Source of the DNA: JAJXWB01 sp037044955
GTDB taxonomy: Bacteria; Pseudomonadota; Alphaproteobacteria; Rhizobiales; Beijerinckiaceae
DNA length: 64,000 nt
Reading direction: 5' to 3'
Assembly: GCA_037044955.1 (NCBI GenBank)
Contig: JBAOHX010000004.1
Coordinates: 124,001 to 188,000 of the forward strand
The position numbers and the translations under genes are program-made. Every line of letters starts with the position of its first letter. The first letter of the stretch is position 1. Below are positions 54,176 to 63,402 of the stretch, one piece after another. The notes beneath the pieces are model-generated. The model worked only from the letters and a program-made list of their open reading frames with translations, was not told the origin of the DNA and made no database searches.

Positions 54176-55501
54176 CTACAGCGCGGCGTGAAAACGCACG
54201 GCGGCGCCGCGCGAGGGCGTCACGATCTCGCCCTGCCACATCGCCTTCATGCCGCGCACGAAGGTTCCGACCGGCCAGCCGGTGACGGTCTTGCCGTGGT
54301 AGGGCGTCCAGCCGGCGCGCGAGGCGATCCATTCGTCGCGGATCGTTTCCTTGCGCTTGAGATCGACGACAGTGAAGTCGGCGTCGTAGCCGACCGCGAC
54401 GCGCCCCTTGCGCGCAATGCCGAACAGTCGCGCCGGCCCCGCGCTCGACATGTCGACGAAGCGTTCGAGCGTGAGCCGGCCGGCCGCGACATGATCGAGC
54501 ATCACGGGCACGAGCGTCTGCACGCCGGTCATGCCCGACGGGCTCTCGGGATAGGGCTTGGCCTTTTCTTCCAGCGTGTGCGGCGCATGGTCCGAGCCGA
54601 GGATGTCGGCGACGCCTTCGGCCAGCCCGCGCCAGATGCGGTCGCGGTGAAACGTCTCGCGCACCGGCGGGTTCATCTGCAGCTTCGTGCCGAGCCGCGC
54701 GTAATCGTCCGACGACAGCGTGAGATGGTGCGGCGTCAGCTCCACCGAAGCGACGTCTTTATGCGCAGCGAGGAATTCGATTTCCTCGCCGGTCGAGACA
54801 TGCAGCACATGGATGATGGCGCGATTCTCGCGCGCGATCCGCACCAGTCGTTCCGTGCATTGCAGCGCCGCCGTCACGTCGCGCCACACATGGTGCGAAT
54901 TCGGATCGCCTTTCACGCGCAGCGGCTTGCGCTCGTTCAGGCGATATTCGTCTTCCGAATGGAAGGCCGCGCGCCGCCGCGTCGCGCTCAAGATGCGCGA
55001 GACGCCGGCGTCGTCCTCCACCAGCAGCGAGCCGGTGGACGAGCCCATGAACACCTTGATGCCGGCGGCGCCCGGCAGGCGCTCGAGATGCGGAATATCA
55101 GCGACATTCTCGTGCGTGCCGCCGACCCAGAAGGCGAAATCGCAATGCATGCGGTTTTTCGCGCGAGATACCTTGTCGGCGAGTTCGGCCTCGCCCGTCG
55201 TCAGCGGATTGGTGTTGGGCATTTCGAACACGGCGGTGACGCCGCCGAGCACGGCGCCGCGCGATCCCGTTTCGAGGTCTTCCTTGTGCGTCGGGCCGGG
55301 CTCGCGGAAATGCACCTGGCTGTCGATCACGCCCGGCAGGATCGTGAGGCCGCGGCAGTCGATCCGCTCGCCGGCCGATGCGCGCGCGAGATCGCCGATG
55401 GCGGCGATCGTGTCGCCGATCACGCCGATGTCGCGCTGGCCGCGCCCGTCGTGGTTGACGAGCTCGCCGCCGGAGAGGATGAGGTCGAAGGTCTTGGTCA
55501 T
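54176..55501 (-). CDS. pyrC: Dihydroorotase-family amidohydrolase with altered first metal motif
   Basis: A 441-residue cyclic amidohydrolase close to dihydroorotase, which closes carbamoyl aspartate in pyrimidine synthesis. Present are the metal-bridging lysine in GIKVFMGSSTG, histidines in AFHSEDE and HVLHVSTGEE, and the aspartate in LGSDHAPHT. The usual HxH, however, reads QVHFREPG, so its first histidine is Q62. Alphaproteobacteria commonly carry such a lone version beside a pyrB-linked enzyme, so it may be a paralogue with changed metal use. It is annotated as dihydroorotase with that reservation. Transcription is divergent from ygfZ across a large perfect hairpin. Confidence 0.85.
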   Translation of the reverse strand: MTKTFDLILSGGELVNHDGRGQRDIGVIGDTIAAIGDLARASAGERIDCRGLTILPGVIDSQVHFREPGPTHKEDLETGSRGAVLGGVTAVFEMPNTNPLTTGEAELADKVSRAKNRMHCDFAFWVGGTHENVADIPHLERLPGAAGIKVFMGSSTGSLLVEDDAGVSRILSATRRRAAFHSEDEYRLNERKPLRVKGDPNSHHVWRDVTAALQCTERLVRIARENRAIIHVLHVSTGEEIEFLAAHKDVASVELTPHHLTLSSDDYARLGTKLQMNPPVRETFHRDRIWRGLAEGVADILGSDHAPHTLEEKAKPYPESPSGMTGVQTLVPVMLDHVAAGRLTLERFVDMSSAGPARLFGIARKGRVAVGYDADFTVVDLKRKETIRDEWIASRAGWTPYHGKTVTGWPVGTFVRGMKAMWQGEIVTPSRGAAVRFHAAL

Positions 55502-55553
55502 CTGAAGTCCCTTGGTCGATCCGGGTTTAGACCAACCTGCGCCGAGGGGAAAC

Positions 55554-55619
55554 AGCCGGGACCGCCGGCCTCCGGCCGGCTAGTGGCAAGGAGCCGGCCG
55601 GAGGCCGGCGGTCCCGGCT
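55554..55619. repeat. Perfect inverted repeat with 28-bp arms
   Basis: Positions 55554-55581 and 55592-55619 are exact reverse complements, separated by only 10 bases (AGTGGCAAGG). Each arm starts or ends with AGCCGGGACC and contains the smaller palindrome GCCGGCCTCCGGCCGGC. It sits between the divergent dihydroorotase and ygfZ genes and would fold very stably in either leader RNA. No T tract follows, so it is not a usual terminator. Confidence 0.93.
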
Positions 55620-55670
55620 TGACTTGGCCGCGCCGCGACACAATTTGCGCGTGACCCACAGGATGTCTCG

Positions 55671-56492
55671 ATGCCCGCCGTTTTCCTTGCCGACCGCGCC
55701 GTTCTTTCAGTCGCTGGCGCCGAAGCCCGCCATTTCCTGCAGGGCCTCGTCACCTGCGACATGGAAAAGGTCGCGGCCGACGCGCCGGGCTTCGGCGCGC
55801 TGCTGACGCCGCAGGGCAAGATCCTGTTCGATTTCCTGATCGTCGAGGACAGCGAGCGCTTTCTGCTCGACACGCCCCGCGAAAAAGCCGCCGAACTGTT
55901 GAAACGCCTCACTTTCTATCGGCTGCGCGCCAAGGTCGAATTGGCCGACCTCTCGGCGGAAGCGAAAAGCGATGAAGCGCTGGCGGTCGTCGCGCTGTTC
56001 GGCGATGCGCCCGCGCCGCCATCGGGCGCGATCGTGTTCGACGATCCGCGCTCGCCCGCGCTCGGCAGGCGCGCGCTCATGCCCGTCGCGGCCGCCCGCG
56101 GGCTGGCGCGCGACGCGCGTGAAGCATACGAGGCGCATCGCATCGCCTGCGGCGTGCCGGCGGGCGGGCTCGATTTCGCCTATGGCGACGCCTTTCCGCA
56201 CGAGGCGAACATGGACCTGCTGCATGGCGTCGCCTTCGACAAGGGCTGCTACGTCGGGCAGGAGGTCGTCTCGCGCATGCAGCACCGTGGTCTCGTGCGC
56301 AAGCGCGTGGTGCGGGTCGCGCTCGACGGCGAGGCCGCGCCCGGCGCCGAGATTCGCGCGGGCGAAATCGCCGTCGGCGTGCTCGGCGGCGCCACGGACG
56401 GGCAGGGGCTCGCGACCGTGCGCCTCGATCGCGCCGAGGAGGCGAGGGGCCTGGCGATGACGGCGGGCGAGGCGCGCGTTTCGCTGCTGTGA
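55671..56492 (+). CDS. ygfZ: Folate-binding protein YgfZ (GcvT-like)
   Basis: A 273-residue protein of the YgfZ/GcvT-like family, which with tetrahydrofolate helps assemble or repair iron-sulfur clusters in enzymes such as MiaB. The conserved KGCYVGQEVVSRMQHRG with its catalytic cysteine is at about residues 190-205, and AGAEARHFLQGLVTCDM is near the start. The ATG at 55671 gives this N-terminus. The next gene, tag, starts 40 bp later. The upstream region contains the 28-bp-arm hairpin. Confidence 0.93.
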   Translation: MPAVFLADRAVLSVAGAEARHFLQGLVTCDMEKVAADAPGFGALLTPQGKILFDFLIVEDSERFLLDTPREKAAELLKRLTFYRLRAKVELADLSAEAKSDEALAVVALFGDAPAPPSGAIVFDDPRSPALGRRALMPVAAARGLARDAREAYEAHRIACGVPAGGLDFAYGDAFPHEANMDLLHGVAFDKGCYVGQEVVSRMQHRGLVRKRVVRVALDGEAAPGAEIRAGEIAVGVLGGATDGQGLATVRLDRAEEARGLAMTAGEARVSLL

Positions 56493-56531
56493 CGCCTTCC
56501 CCGATTCGCCGCTTTTCGCTATTCACTGGGC

Positions 56532-57155
56532 ATGGCCAAGAAACCCGAGCCGCGTCCCGCCGTCCTGCATGACGACGGCCTTGCCCGCTGCCCCTGGCCG
56601 GGCGTCGATCCGCTCTATGTCGCCTATCACGACAATGAATGGGGCGTGCCGGAATACAATTCGCGCGCGCTGTTCGAAAAGCTGCTGCTCGACGGATTTC
56701 AGGCGGGCCTGTCGTGGATCACCATCCTGCGCAAGCGCGACAATTTCCGCAAAGCCTTCGACGGATTCCAGCCCGCGAAGATCGCGCGCTACACGCCCGC
56801 GAAGCTCGAAAAACTGATGGCGAACGAAGGCATCGTCCGCAACCGGCAGAAGATCGAGGGCTCGGTCCTGTCCGCGCGCGCCTATCTCGATATCGAGGCG
56901 AAGGAGGGCTTCTCGAACTTCCTCTGGAAATTCGTCGACGGCAGGCCCGTGCAGAACCGGTTGCGCGACCTCAACGAGATTCAAGCGGAGACCGAGACCT
57001 CGAAGAAAATGTCGAAGGCGTTGAAGGACGCGGGCTTCAAGTTCTGCGGGCCGACCATCGTCTACGCCTTCATGCAGGCGACGGGCATGGTCAACGATCA
57101 TCTCGTCGATTGCCATTGCCACGCGCGCTGCGCTTCGCTCGCGATCCGGAAATGA
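56532..57155 (+). CDS. tag: DNA-3-methyladenine glycosylase I
   Basis: Tag removes 3-methyladenine from alkylated DNA. The 207-residue protein begins near RCPWPGVDPLYVAYHDNEWG, containing the zinc cysteine and the aromatic pocket, and has LFEKLLLDGFQAGLSWITIL. It ends with the zinc histidine/cysteine set VDCHCHARC. The ATG at 56532 is preceded by no strong site. The stop overlaps the next start within ATGA. Its position with an HD hydrolase and a tyrosine phosphatase suggests a maintenance operon. Confidence 0.96.
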   Translation: MAKKPEPRPAVLHDDGLARCPWPGVDPLYVAYHDNEWGVPEYNSRALFEKLLLDGFQAGLSWITILRKRDNFRKAFDGFQPAKIARYTPAKLEKLMANEGIVRNRQKIEGSVLSARAYLDIEAKEGFSNFLWKFVDGRPVQNRLRDLNEIQAETETSKKMSKALKDAGFKFCGPTIVYAFMQATGMVNDHLVDCHCHARCASLAIRK

Positions 57156-57760
57156 ACGGCAGGACGCTCAAGCCGCCGCGCGCCTGGCAGCGCATGTTGT
57201 CGGGCCGCCGGCTCGACCTGCTCGACCCTTCCCCGCTCGATGTCGAGATCGAGGATATTGCGCATGGCCTCGCGCGCGTCGCGCGCTGGAACGGCCAGAC
57301 GACCGGCCCGCACATTTTCTCGGTCGCGCAGCATTCGCTGCTCGTCGAGCAGATCGCCTCCTCGCTCGATATCGGCATCGGCGCGCGCGGCGCCATGTTC
57401 GCCCTGCTGCACGATGCGCCGGAATATGTGGTCGGCGACATGATCTCGCCCTTCAAGGCGGTGATCGGCGACAGCTACAAGGAGGTCGAGCATCGCATTC
57501 TCGCCGCCATCCTGCTGCGCTTCGGCCTGCCGGCGAAACCTTCCGCCGGCCTCGCGCGCCTCGTGAAGAAAGCCGACCGCGCCGCCGCCTTTTTCGAGGC
57601 CACGGCGCTTGCCGGCTTCGATCTCGGCGAGGCCCGCACGATTTTCGGCCAGCCCGAGTTTCGCCCGCGTGGCCTCGACGCGATTCTTGCGCCAATATCC
57701 TCGCAGGAGGCGGAGCAGCGATTCCTCGCGCGCTTCCACGCCATCGAAGGGGAGCGCTGA
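57152..57760 (+). CDS. HD-domain phosphohydrolase
   Basis: A 202-residue HD superfamily protein with conserved metal residues in FSVAQHSLLVEQ, then LLHDAPEYVVGDMISPFK, and a later KKADRAAAFFEATAL segment. Its pattern resembles YfbR-like 5'-nucleotidases or other HD hydrolases, so nucleotide phosphate is a plausible substrate. It overlaps tag by four bases and its stop overlaps the next ATG by one base. No regulatory domain is attached. Confidence 0.9.
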   Translation: MNGRTLKPPRAWQRMLSGRRLDLLDPSPLDVEIEDIAHGLARVARWNGQTTGPHIFSVAQHSLLVEQIASSLDIGIGARGAMFALLHDAPEYVVGDMISPFKAVIGDSYKEVEHRILAAILLRFGLPAKPSAGLARLVKKADRAAAFFEATALAGFDLGEARTIFGQPEFRPRGLDAILAPISSQEAEQRFLARFHAIEGER

Positions 57761-58269
57761 TGCCGCGGGTCCATGTCTGTTCGCTCGCCCGCATCGACGA
57801 GATCGCGCATTCGACGGGCGCGCGCTCCATGGTCACGCTCATCAATGTCGGCACGCCCGTCACGCGGCCGGCCTGCATCGCGCCGGAGCGCCATCTGTTC
57901 ATCGGCATGTCGGACATCGGGCAGCCGCTGCCCGGCCATGTCGCGCCCGAGGTCGCCCATGTCGAAAGGCTGGTCGAATTCGTGAGCGCGTGGGACCGGC
58001 GCGAGCCGCTGCTCATCCATTGCTGGGCGGGCGTCTCGCGCTCGACGGCGGCGGCCTTCGTCACCGCCTGCGCGCTCAATCCGGAGCGCGCCGAGGACGA
58101 GATCGCCTCGCATATTCGCGCTTCCTCCCCGACAGCCACGCCCAACGCCCGCTTCGTCTCGATCGCCGACGGGCATTTGGGGCGCAACGGCCGCATGATC
58201 GCCGCCGTCGAGGCGATCGGGCGCGGCGAGGATTGCTGGGAAGGCGTTCCCTTCGCCTTGCCTCTTTAG
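57760..58269 (+). CDS. Tyrosine phosphatase-like protein (CX5R)
   Basis: A 169-residue protein with the phosphatase loop HCWAGVSRSTAAAF, the C-x5-R-S/T signature of dual-specificity and tyrosine phosphatases. A candidate general acid occurs in MSDIGQPLPG, and the remainder is helical. Short alphaproteobacterial members of this kind are often encoded beside HD hydrolases and their substrate is unknown; nucleotides or phosphoproteins are both possible. The TGATG overlap with the HD gene implies strict co-translation. Confidence 0.88.
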   Translation: MPRVHVCSLARIDEIAHSTGARSMVTLINVGTPVTRPACIAPERHLFIGMSDIGQPLPGHVAPEVAHVERLVEFVSAWDRREPLLIHCWAGVSRSTAAAFVTACALNPERAEDEIASHIRASSPTATPNARFVSIADGHLGRNGRMIAAVEAIGRGEDCWEGVPFALPL

Positions 58270-58378
58270 GTCCGATTCTTCCGGCGTGTGATTTCGTACA
58301 GGCGGCCGACCGCGAGCGTTGCATCTTGCGCCTGACCGCGACTCGGCCTCCGTTGCTGATTGGGCGGCTGGGGGATTC

Positions 58379-61119
58379 ATGATCGCGCTGCTGACGCTCG
58401 CCGGATTGTTGCTCGCGGTTTCCGGACCGATCGCTTTCTTCATGGCGCTGAAGACGCGCGAACGTCTGTCGTGGGCCGAGCGGCGGATCGCCGAACTGGA
58501 GGCGCGTCCTGCGATAGCGCGTCCTCTCCCGCCATTGCCCGGCGCCGTATCGGCGTCGCCTCCCGCCCCGGAAGAACAGGCGGCCCCGGCCGAACCCGCG
58601 CCGGTTCCCCCGCCGCCGCCCGTCCCGCCGACTGCCGCGTCCGAGCCCGCTCCGGGCGGAACGACGGTCGGCTGGGGCTGGCCGCGGCGCCAACGAAAAC
58701 GCGCCTGGCGCGGCGTCGCCCGCCGCGCCGGCCCGCAGTCTCGAGGAGCGCCTCGGCGCGCGCTGGACCGTCTGGGTCGGCGGCGTGGCGCTGGCGCTCG
58801 GCGGCCTGCTGCTCGTGCGCTATTCCATCGAGCAGGGCTATTTCGGCCCGGCCGCGCGCACCGTGCTCGGCCTGATCTTCGGCGCGCTCCTCGCCGTCGC
58901 CGGCGAGAGTCCTGCGTCGCCGCGAGAAGACGGGAACGCTGACGCAGATCCCGGCGGTGCTCACCGCCGCCGGCACGGTCGCGCTGTTCGGCGCGGTCTA
59001 CGCCGCGCACGGCCTCTACGGCTTCATCGGCCCCGCGCCTGCCTTCATCGCGCTCGGCCTCATCGCGATCGCGTCGATCCTCGCCGCCGCGCTGCATGGG
59101 CCGGCGCTCGCCGGCCTCGGCCTCGTCGGCGCTTTCGCCGCGCCGCTGCTTGTCTCGTCGGCGCAACCCAATCCCTGGCCGGTCGTGCTCTATCTCGCCG
59201 CCGCCACCGGCGCGGCCTATGCGCTGTCGCGCATCCGGCGCTGGCTGTGGCTGGCGGTCGCCGCCGCTACTGGCGCGGGTCTCTGGGCGCTGGTTTTCGC
59301 CACGCGGGGCTCGGCCAATTTCTTCCATGCCGCGCTCGTGCAGACGCTTGTCTCGGCGGCGCTGGCCGCGACCTTCCTCGCCTTCCTGCCGCATCTCGCG
59401 ACCGCCGACGAGGAGGCCGATTTCGATCCGGTCGCCAGCGTCATTCTCGCAGCCTTTGCCGGCGTCGGCCTTCTGGTCGCTCTCTCGGGTTTCGGGCACG
59501 GCTGGCTTGGAACCCCGCCGGTCCTGATGCTGGGCCTTCTCGTAGCGGGCCTTGCCGCCATCGGCGCGATCACGCCGCCGGCCGCCATCGCGACGCCGAT
59601 CGCCGGCGCGCTCGCCGTGGCGATTCTCTGGATATGGACCGGCGACGGCCAGAAGCCGATCCATCTATCCACCGTGGCGACGCTGCACGAGCCGCTGCAA
59701 AGCGGCCTGTTCTCAGGGTTCGCGGCCGTGTCCGCCTTTTTCGTCGCCGGCTTCGCGGCGCGCAAGCTCGCCAGCGCGCCGCGCCTGCAGCCGATGATCG
59801 CGGGCTGCTACGCGGGCGCCGCCGCCGTCGCGCCGCTCGCCATCCTCGCCGTCGTCTACCTGCGGCTCGCGCGCAGCGAGGCGAGCCCGCCCTTCGCTCT
59901 GCTCGCCGGCCTGCTGGCCGCCGCCTTCGTGCTCGCCGCGCATTACTTCCGGCGCGGCGAGGGACCCGACGCCGCGCCCGCGACGAAACTCGCGCTCGGC
60001 GCCTTTGCGACAGCGGCGCTGGCCGCGCTGGCGCTCGGCTTCGTCTTCGTCTTCGACAAGGGCGTGCTGACGGTCGCGCTGTCCGTCGCGGCGCTGGCCG
60101 CCGCCTATGTCGCGACGAGGCTCGACCTCGCGGCGCTGCGCTACGCCGTCGCCGTCATGGGCTTCGTCGTGCTCGGCCGCCTCGTCTGGGAGCCGCGCAT
60201 CGTCGGCGAGGCGCTGGGCTCGACGCCGGTCGTCAACTGGCTGCTGTTCGGCTACGGCGTGCCGGCGCTCGCCTTCGGCCTCGCGGCGCGAAACATGCGG
60301 CTTGCCGGCGGCGAAGACCTGCCGGTGCGCGTCGCGCAGTCGCTGACCATCCTGTTCTCGGGGCTGCTCGTTTTCTTCGAGACCCGCCACGCCCTGAACG
60401 GCGGCGACCCCTACGAGCTCTCGAGTTCGCTGATCGAGCAGGGCCTGTTCGTCACGACGGCGCTGCTGTTCGCGATCGTGCTGACGCGGCTCGATCTCAG
60501 GCGCGCGAGCCCGGTCTTCAACATCGCGTCGATGATCTTTGGCGTGCTGTCCGTGGTCATTGCGGCGGCGGGACTGGCCTTTGCCGAAAATCCCTTCGTC
60601 GAATGCCAGGCGGTCGCGGGCGGGACATTCTTCAACGCGCTGCTGATCTCCTATCTCCTGCCTGCCACGCTAGCCGCCGTCCTGATGCGCATGTCGCGCG
60701 CATCGCGACCGCAATGGTATGTCACGGGCGCGGGCGTGCTGTCGCTGGCGCTGCTCTTCCTCTACGCCTGCCTGCAGACCCGGCGCTTCTTCCACGGCAA
60801 TGTCATCTGCGAGAGCGAGACGACCGGCGACGTGGAAATCTGGGCCTATTCGGCGGTCTGGCTGGCGCTCGGCGCGCTGCTGCTGCTCTACGGCGTCTGG
60901 CGGCAGAATCAGGGCGCGCGCATCGCTTCGGGCCTGTTCGTGCTGGCCGCCACGCTCAAGATATTCCTCTATGACATGGCCGGGCTGGAGGGCCTGATGC
61001 GGGCGCTGTCCTTCATCGGCCTCGGCCTCGTGCTGATCGGCATCGGGCTGCTGTACCAGAAGCTCGTCTTCGCCCGCCGTCCGCCGCCGGCGGGCGCGGG
61101 CGAGCCGGACGTGGTATAA
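58379..61119 (+). CDS. DUF2339 large membrane protein, interrupted by two +1 frameshifts
   Basis: The gene encodes a very hydrophobic protein of about 912 residues with many membrane helices, matching the DUF2339 family. It starts at the ATG at 58379 with MIALLTLAGLLLAVSGPIAF and a Pro/Ala-rich linker. At about 58670 (GTC G GCT) a one-base skip restores SLEERLGARWTVWVGGVALA; at 58908 (GAG A GTC) a second restores LRRREKTGTLTQIPAVLTAA and the long remaining frame. The family appears only as uncharacterised membrane proteins. The two breaks fall within 240 bp of each other, in contrast to the intact 2.1 kb after them. A repeat element follows the stop. Confidence 0.85.
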
Positions 61120-61144
61120 GGGGCCGAGAGTGGAATCGCTTCCC

Positions 61145-61236
61145 GTCATTGCGAGGAGCGGCAGCGACGAAGCAATCCATCCCCGAATCTGGAAATTGAC
61201 GCGGGGATGGATTGCTTCGCATGCGCTCGCAATGAC
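61145..61236. repeat. GTCATTGCGAG palindromic repeat, copy E
   Basis: GTCATTGCGAG (61145-61155) faces CTCGCAATGAC (61226-61236), and GCAATCCATCCCC pairs with GGGGATGGATTGC inside. It is the shortest full member, without an extra nested hairpin. It lies between the DUF2339 gene and xseB, about 40 bp before the xseB start. Confidence 0.88.
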
Positions 61237-61275
61237 GTGGAAAGATTTCCGTCCGGCAATAGACGCGAGACCGAC

Positions 61276-61521
61276 GTGACCGAAGCCAAAGACATTGCCG
61301 CCATGCCTTTCGAACAGGCGATGAAGGCGCTGGAAGAAATCGTCGCCCGGCTGGAGAAGGGCGACATCGGGCTGGAAGATTCGATTGCCGCCTACGAGCG
61401 CGGCGAGGCCCTCAAGAAGCGCTGCGAGGAGTTGTTGAAGCAGGCCGAGACGCGAATCGAGAAAATCCGCCTCGGCGCCGACGGCAAGCCCGCCGGGACG
61501 ACGCCGCTCGACGTGGAGTAA
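61276..61521 (+). CDS. xseB: Exodeoxyribonuclease VII small subunit
   Basis: An 81-residue protein with the typical small-subunit pattern MPFEQAMKALEEIVARLEKG, SIAAYERGEALKKRCEELLK and QAETRIEKI. With XseA it forms the nuclease that degrades single-stranded DNA. The start is a GTG at 61276; an ATG nine codons later would also fit the family. xseB is often next to dxs in alphaproteobacteria, but here dxs is about 50 kb away. The J-protein gene follows by 109 bp. Confidence 0.95.
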   Translation: MTEAKDIAAMPFEQAMKALEEIVARLEKGDIGLEDSIAAYERGEALKKRCEELLKQAETRIEKIRLGADGKPAGTTPLDVE

Positions 61522-61630
61522 ACGCGCGGTTCGAGCTTCGGGGGCGCTTGCGCACTGCGGCGCCGGTTCCCAAATTAGCGCGAAGACATGGGCGCGACGC
61601 CGTCAGGGTCGGGCCGGAATGGGCTGAAGA

Positions 61631-62590
61631 ATGCGCAATCCTTACGACGTACTCGGTGTTTCCAAGGGCGCGGGCGCGGACGAGGTCAAGAAGGCCTTCC
61701 GCAAGCTCGCCAAGAAATACCATCCCGACCAGAACAAGAACGATCCCAAGGCGCAGGAGAAGTTCGCCGAAATCAACACGGCCTACGAGATCCTGGGCGA
61801 CGCCGAGAAGCGCGGCCAGTTCGACCGCGGCGAGATCGGCGCCGACGGCAAGCCGCGCGGCTTCGAGGGTTTTGGCGCAGGCGGTCCCGGCGGGTTCCGC
61901 AGGCAGGCAGGCCCCGGCGGCGCCGAGCATTTCGAGTTCAACTTCGGCGGCGGCGCGCCCGGCGGCGGTCAGGGCGGCTTCAGCGCCGGCGACATCTTTT
62001 CCGAACTGTTCGGCGGCGGGCGCGGACGCGCCGGCGGCGGCAGGGCCGGTCCCCCGCCGAAGGGCGAGGACTATGCCGCGACCGCGCTCGTGCCGCTCGC
62101 GGAAGTGGCGCGCGCCGGCAAGGTCAACGTCGTCCTGCCGACCGGGCGCACGCTCGAGGTGAAAATCCCCAGGGGCGTCGAGGACGGCCAGCAGATCCGC
62201 CTGCGCGGGCAGGGCCAGCCGAGCCCCTACGGCGGCGAGCCGGGCGACGCCATCGTCACCCTCAAGTTCGCGGTCCATCCCCTGTTCAAGCTGGACGGCC
62301 GCGATCTGCGGCTCGACCTGCCGATCACGCTCTACGAGGCGACGCTCGGCGGCAAGGTCGACGTGCCGACGCTCGCGGGCAAGGTTGAGCTGACCGTGCC
62401 GGCCGGCTCGTCCTCCGGCCGCAAGCTGCGCCTGCGCGGCAAGGGCCTGGAATCGACGACGGGCGTGCACGGCGATCTCTACGTGACGCTGCAGATCGTC
62501 CTGCCGGAGACGGCCGACCCGGACCTCGACGCGCTGATGCGGCGCTGGCGCGAGCAGCGCCCTTACGATCCCCGCAAGAATATGGGGTGA
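61631..62590 (+). CDS. DnaJ C-terminal domain J-protein (CbpA-like)
   Basis: A 319-residue type II J-protein. The N-terminal J-domain has KKYHPDQNKND with HPD, followed by a Gly/Phe-rich linker (residues 75-150) and two beta-barrel C-terminal peptide-binding domains with GRTLEVKIPRGVEDGQQIRL and GSSSGRKLRLRGKGLEST. It lacks the DnaJ cysteine-rich zinc finger, so it is CbpA-like and not DnaJ proper. It would deliver clients to DnaK. The start MRNPYDVLGVSKGAG is standard. It converges on the anti-sigma gene with one base between them. Confidence 0.94.
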   Translation: MRNPYDVLGVSKGAGADEVKKAFRKLAKKYHPDQNKNDPKAQEKFAEINTAYEILGDAEKRGQFDRGEIGADGKPRGFEGFGAGGPGGFRRQAGPGGAEHFEFNFGGGAPGGGQGGFSAGDIFSELFGGGRGRAGGGRAGPPPKGEDYAATALVPLAEVARAGKVNVVLPTGRTLEVKIPRGVEDGQQIRLRGQGQPSPYGGEPGDAIVTLKFAVHPLFKLDGRDLRLDLPITLYEATLGGKVDVPTLAGKVELTVPAGSSSGRKLRLRGKGLESTTGVHGDLYVTLQIVLPETADPDLDALMRRWREQRPYDPRKNMG

Positions 62591-62591
62591 A

Positions 62592-63402
62592 CTACCGCGA
62601 CCGACCCAGCTCGAAGGCCAGCGCCTCCAGCCGGGTCTCGGGCAGCGCGCCGGCCAGCGCATAGTCGAAGCCGTCGCGGCTCCAGGCGCGCGCGATCAAG
62701 CCGCCCGTCGCATAGGCGCCGGGCGCGCTCGCGCCATGCTCGGCCAGAAGCGCGACGAGTTCGCCGGAGCCCAGGCGATAGAGCAGGAAGGCGGCGTTAT
62801 CCCCGTGGGCGGGCAGAACGCGCCCGCCGACGAGCCGCGCCTCGGCAAGGACGGGCGGGCGCGCGAGGCCGGTGCGCTCCTTCAGCCATTTCGTCAGGGC
62901 CGCCATGTCGCGCGAATCGACCTCCACCGGGCGAGCGGCGTCCTGCGCATAGGCCCGCCAGGCCTCGACCGCGCGCCGCGCGAATTCGTCCGAAGCGGTG
63001 GCGATTTCCGCGAAGATCGGTTCGGGCAGAGCCGGCCGCGCCGACATGCGATGCGTGCCCACCGCCATCGCGCCGGCGGCGAGCGCCCCGGCGGTAAAGG
63101 CCGCGGCCAGAGCCAGCGTCTGCCGGCGGCGGCGCTTGGCGCGATAGGATTTCGATCGCCGGCGTCTCCGGCATGGTCAGCGGCGCGTCGGATTCGGGCG
63201 CGCGAAAGGCCAGCGTCACGCGCTCGCGCGCCGGCGGGGGAAAGGCGCGCTGGATGGAATCAGTCTGCATGCGCCAGCCGTCGACCCGCAGCCCGTCGCG
63301 CGGATGTTCGGCGAGCCAGACGGCGACGGCCAGCGAGCGCTCCTCGCTGAGCTGGCCGTCGACGAAGGCGTGAAGCTCGGCCTCGCTGACGCGGGCGGTC
63401 AT
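62592..63402 (-). CDS. Anti-sigma factor, with a +1 frameshift
   Basis: A membrane-spanning anti-sigma protein of about 269 residues. The N-terminal cytosolic part (VSEAELHAFVDGQLSEERSL, WLAEHPRDG) resembles zinc- or helix-type anti-sigma domains. The frame breaks at about 63147 (ATC C TAT); skipping one base gives YRAKRRRRQTLALAAAFTAG and the membrane helix, followed by the extracytoplasmic part (LVGGRVLPAHGDNAAFLLYR). The ATG overlaps the end of the sigma-factor gene by four bases. The pair would act together, with this protein holding the sigma factor inactive until an envelope signal. Confidence 0.88.

Noticed and set aside
55554..55619. The 28-bp-arm repeat as a transcription terminator
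   Set aside because: It sits between divergent genes, and neither strand has a T run after the stem.
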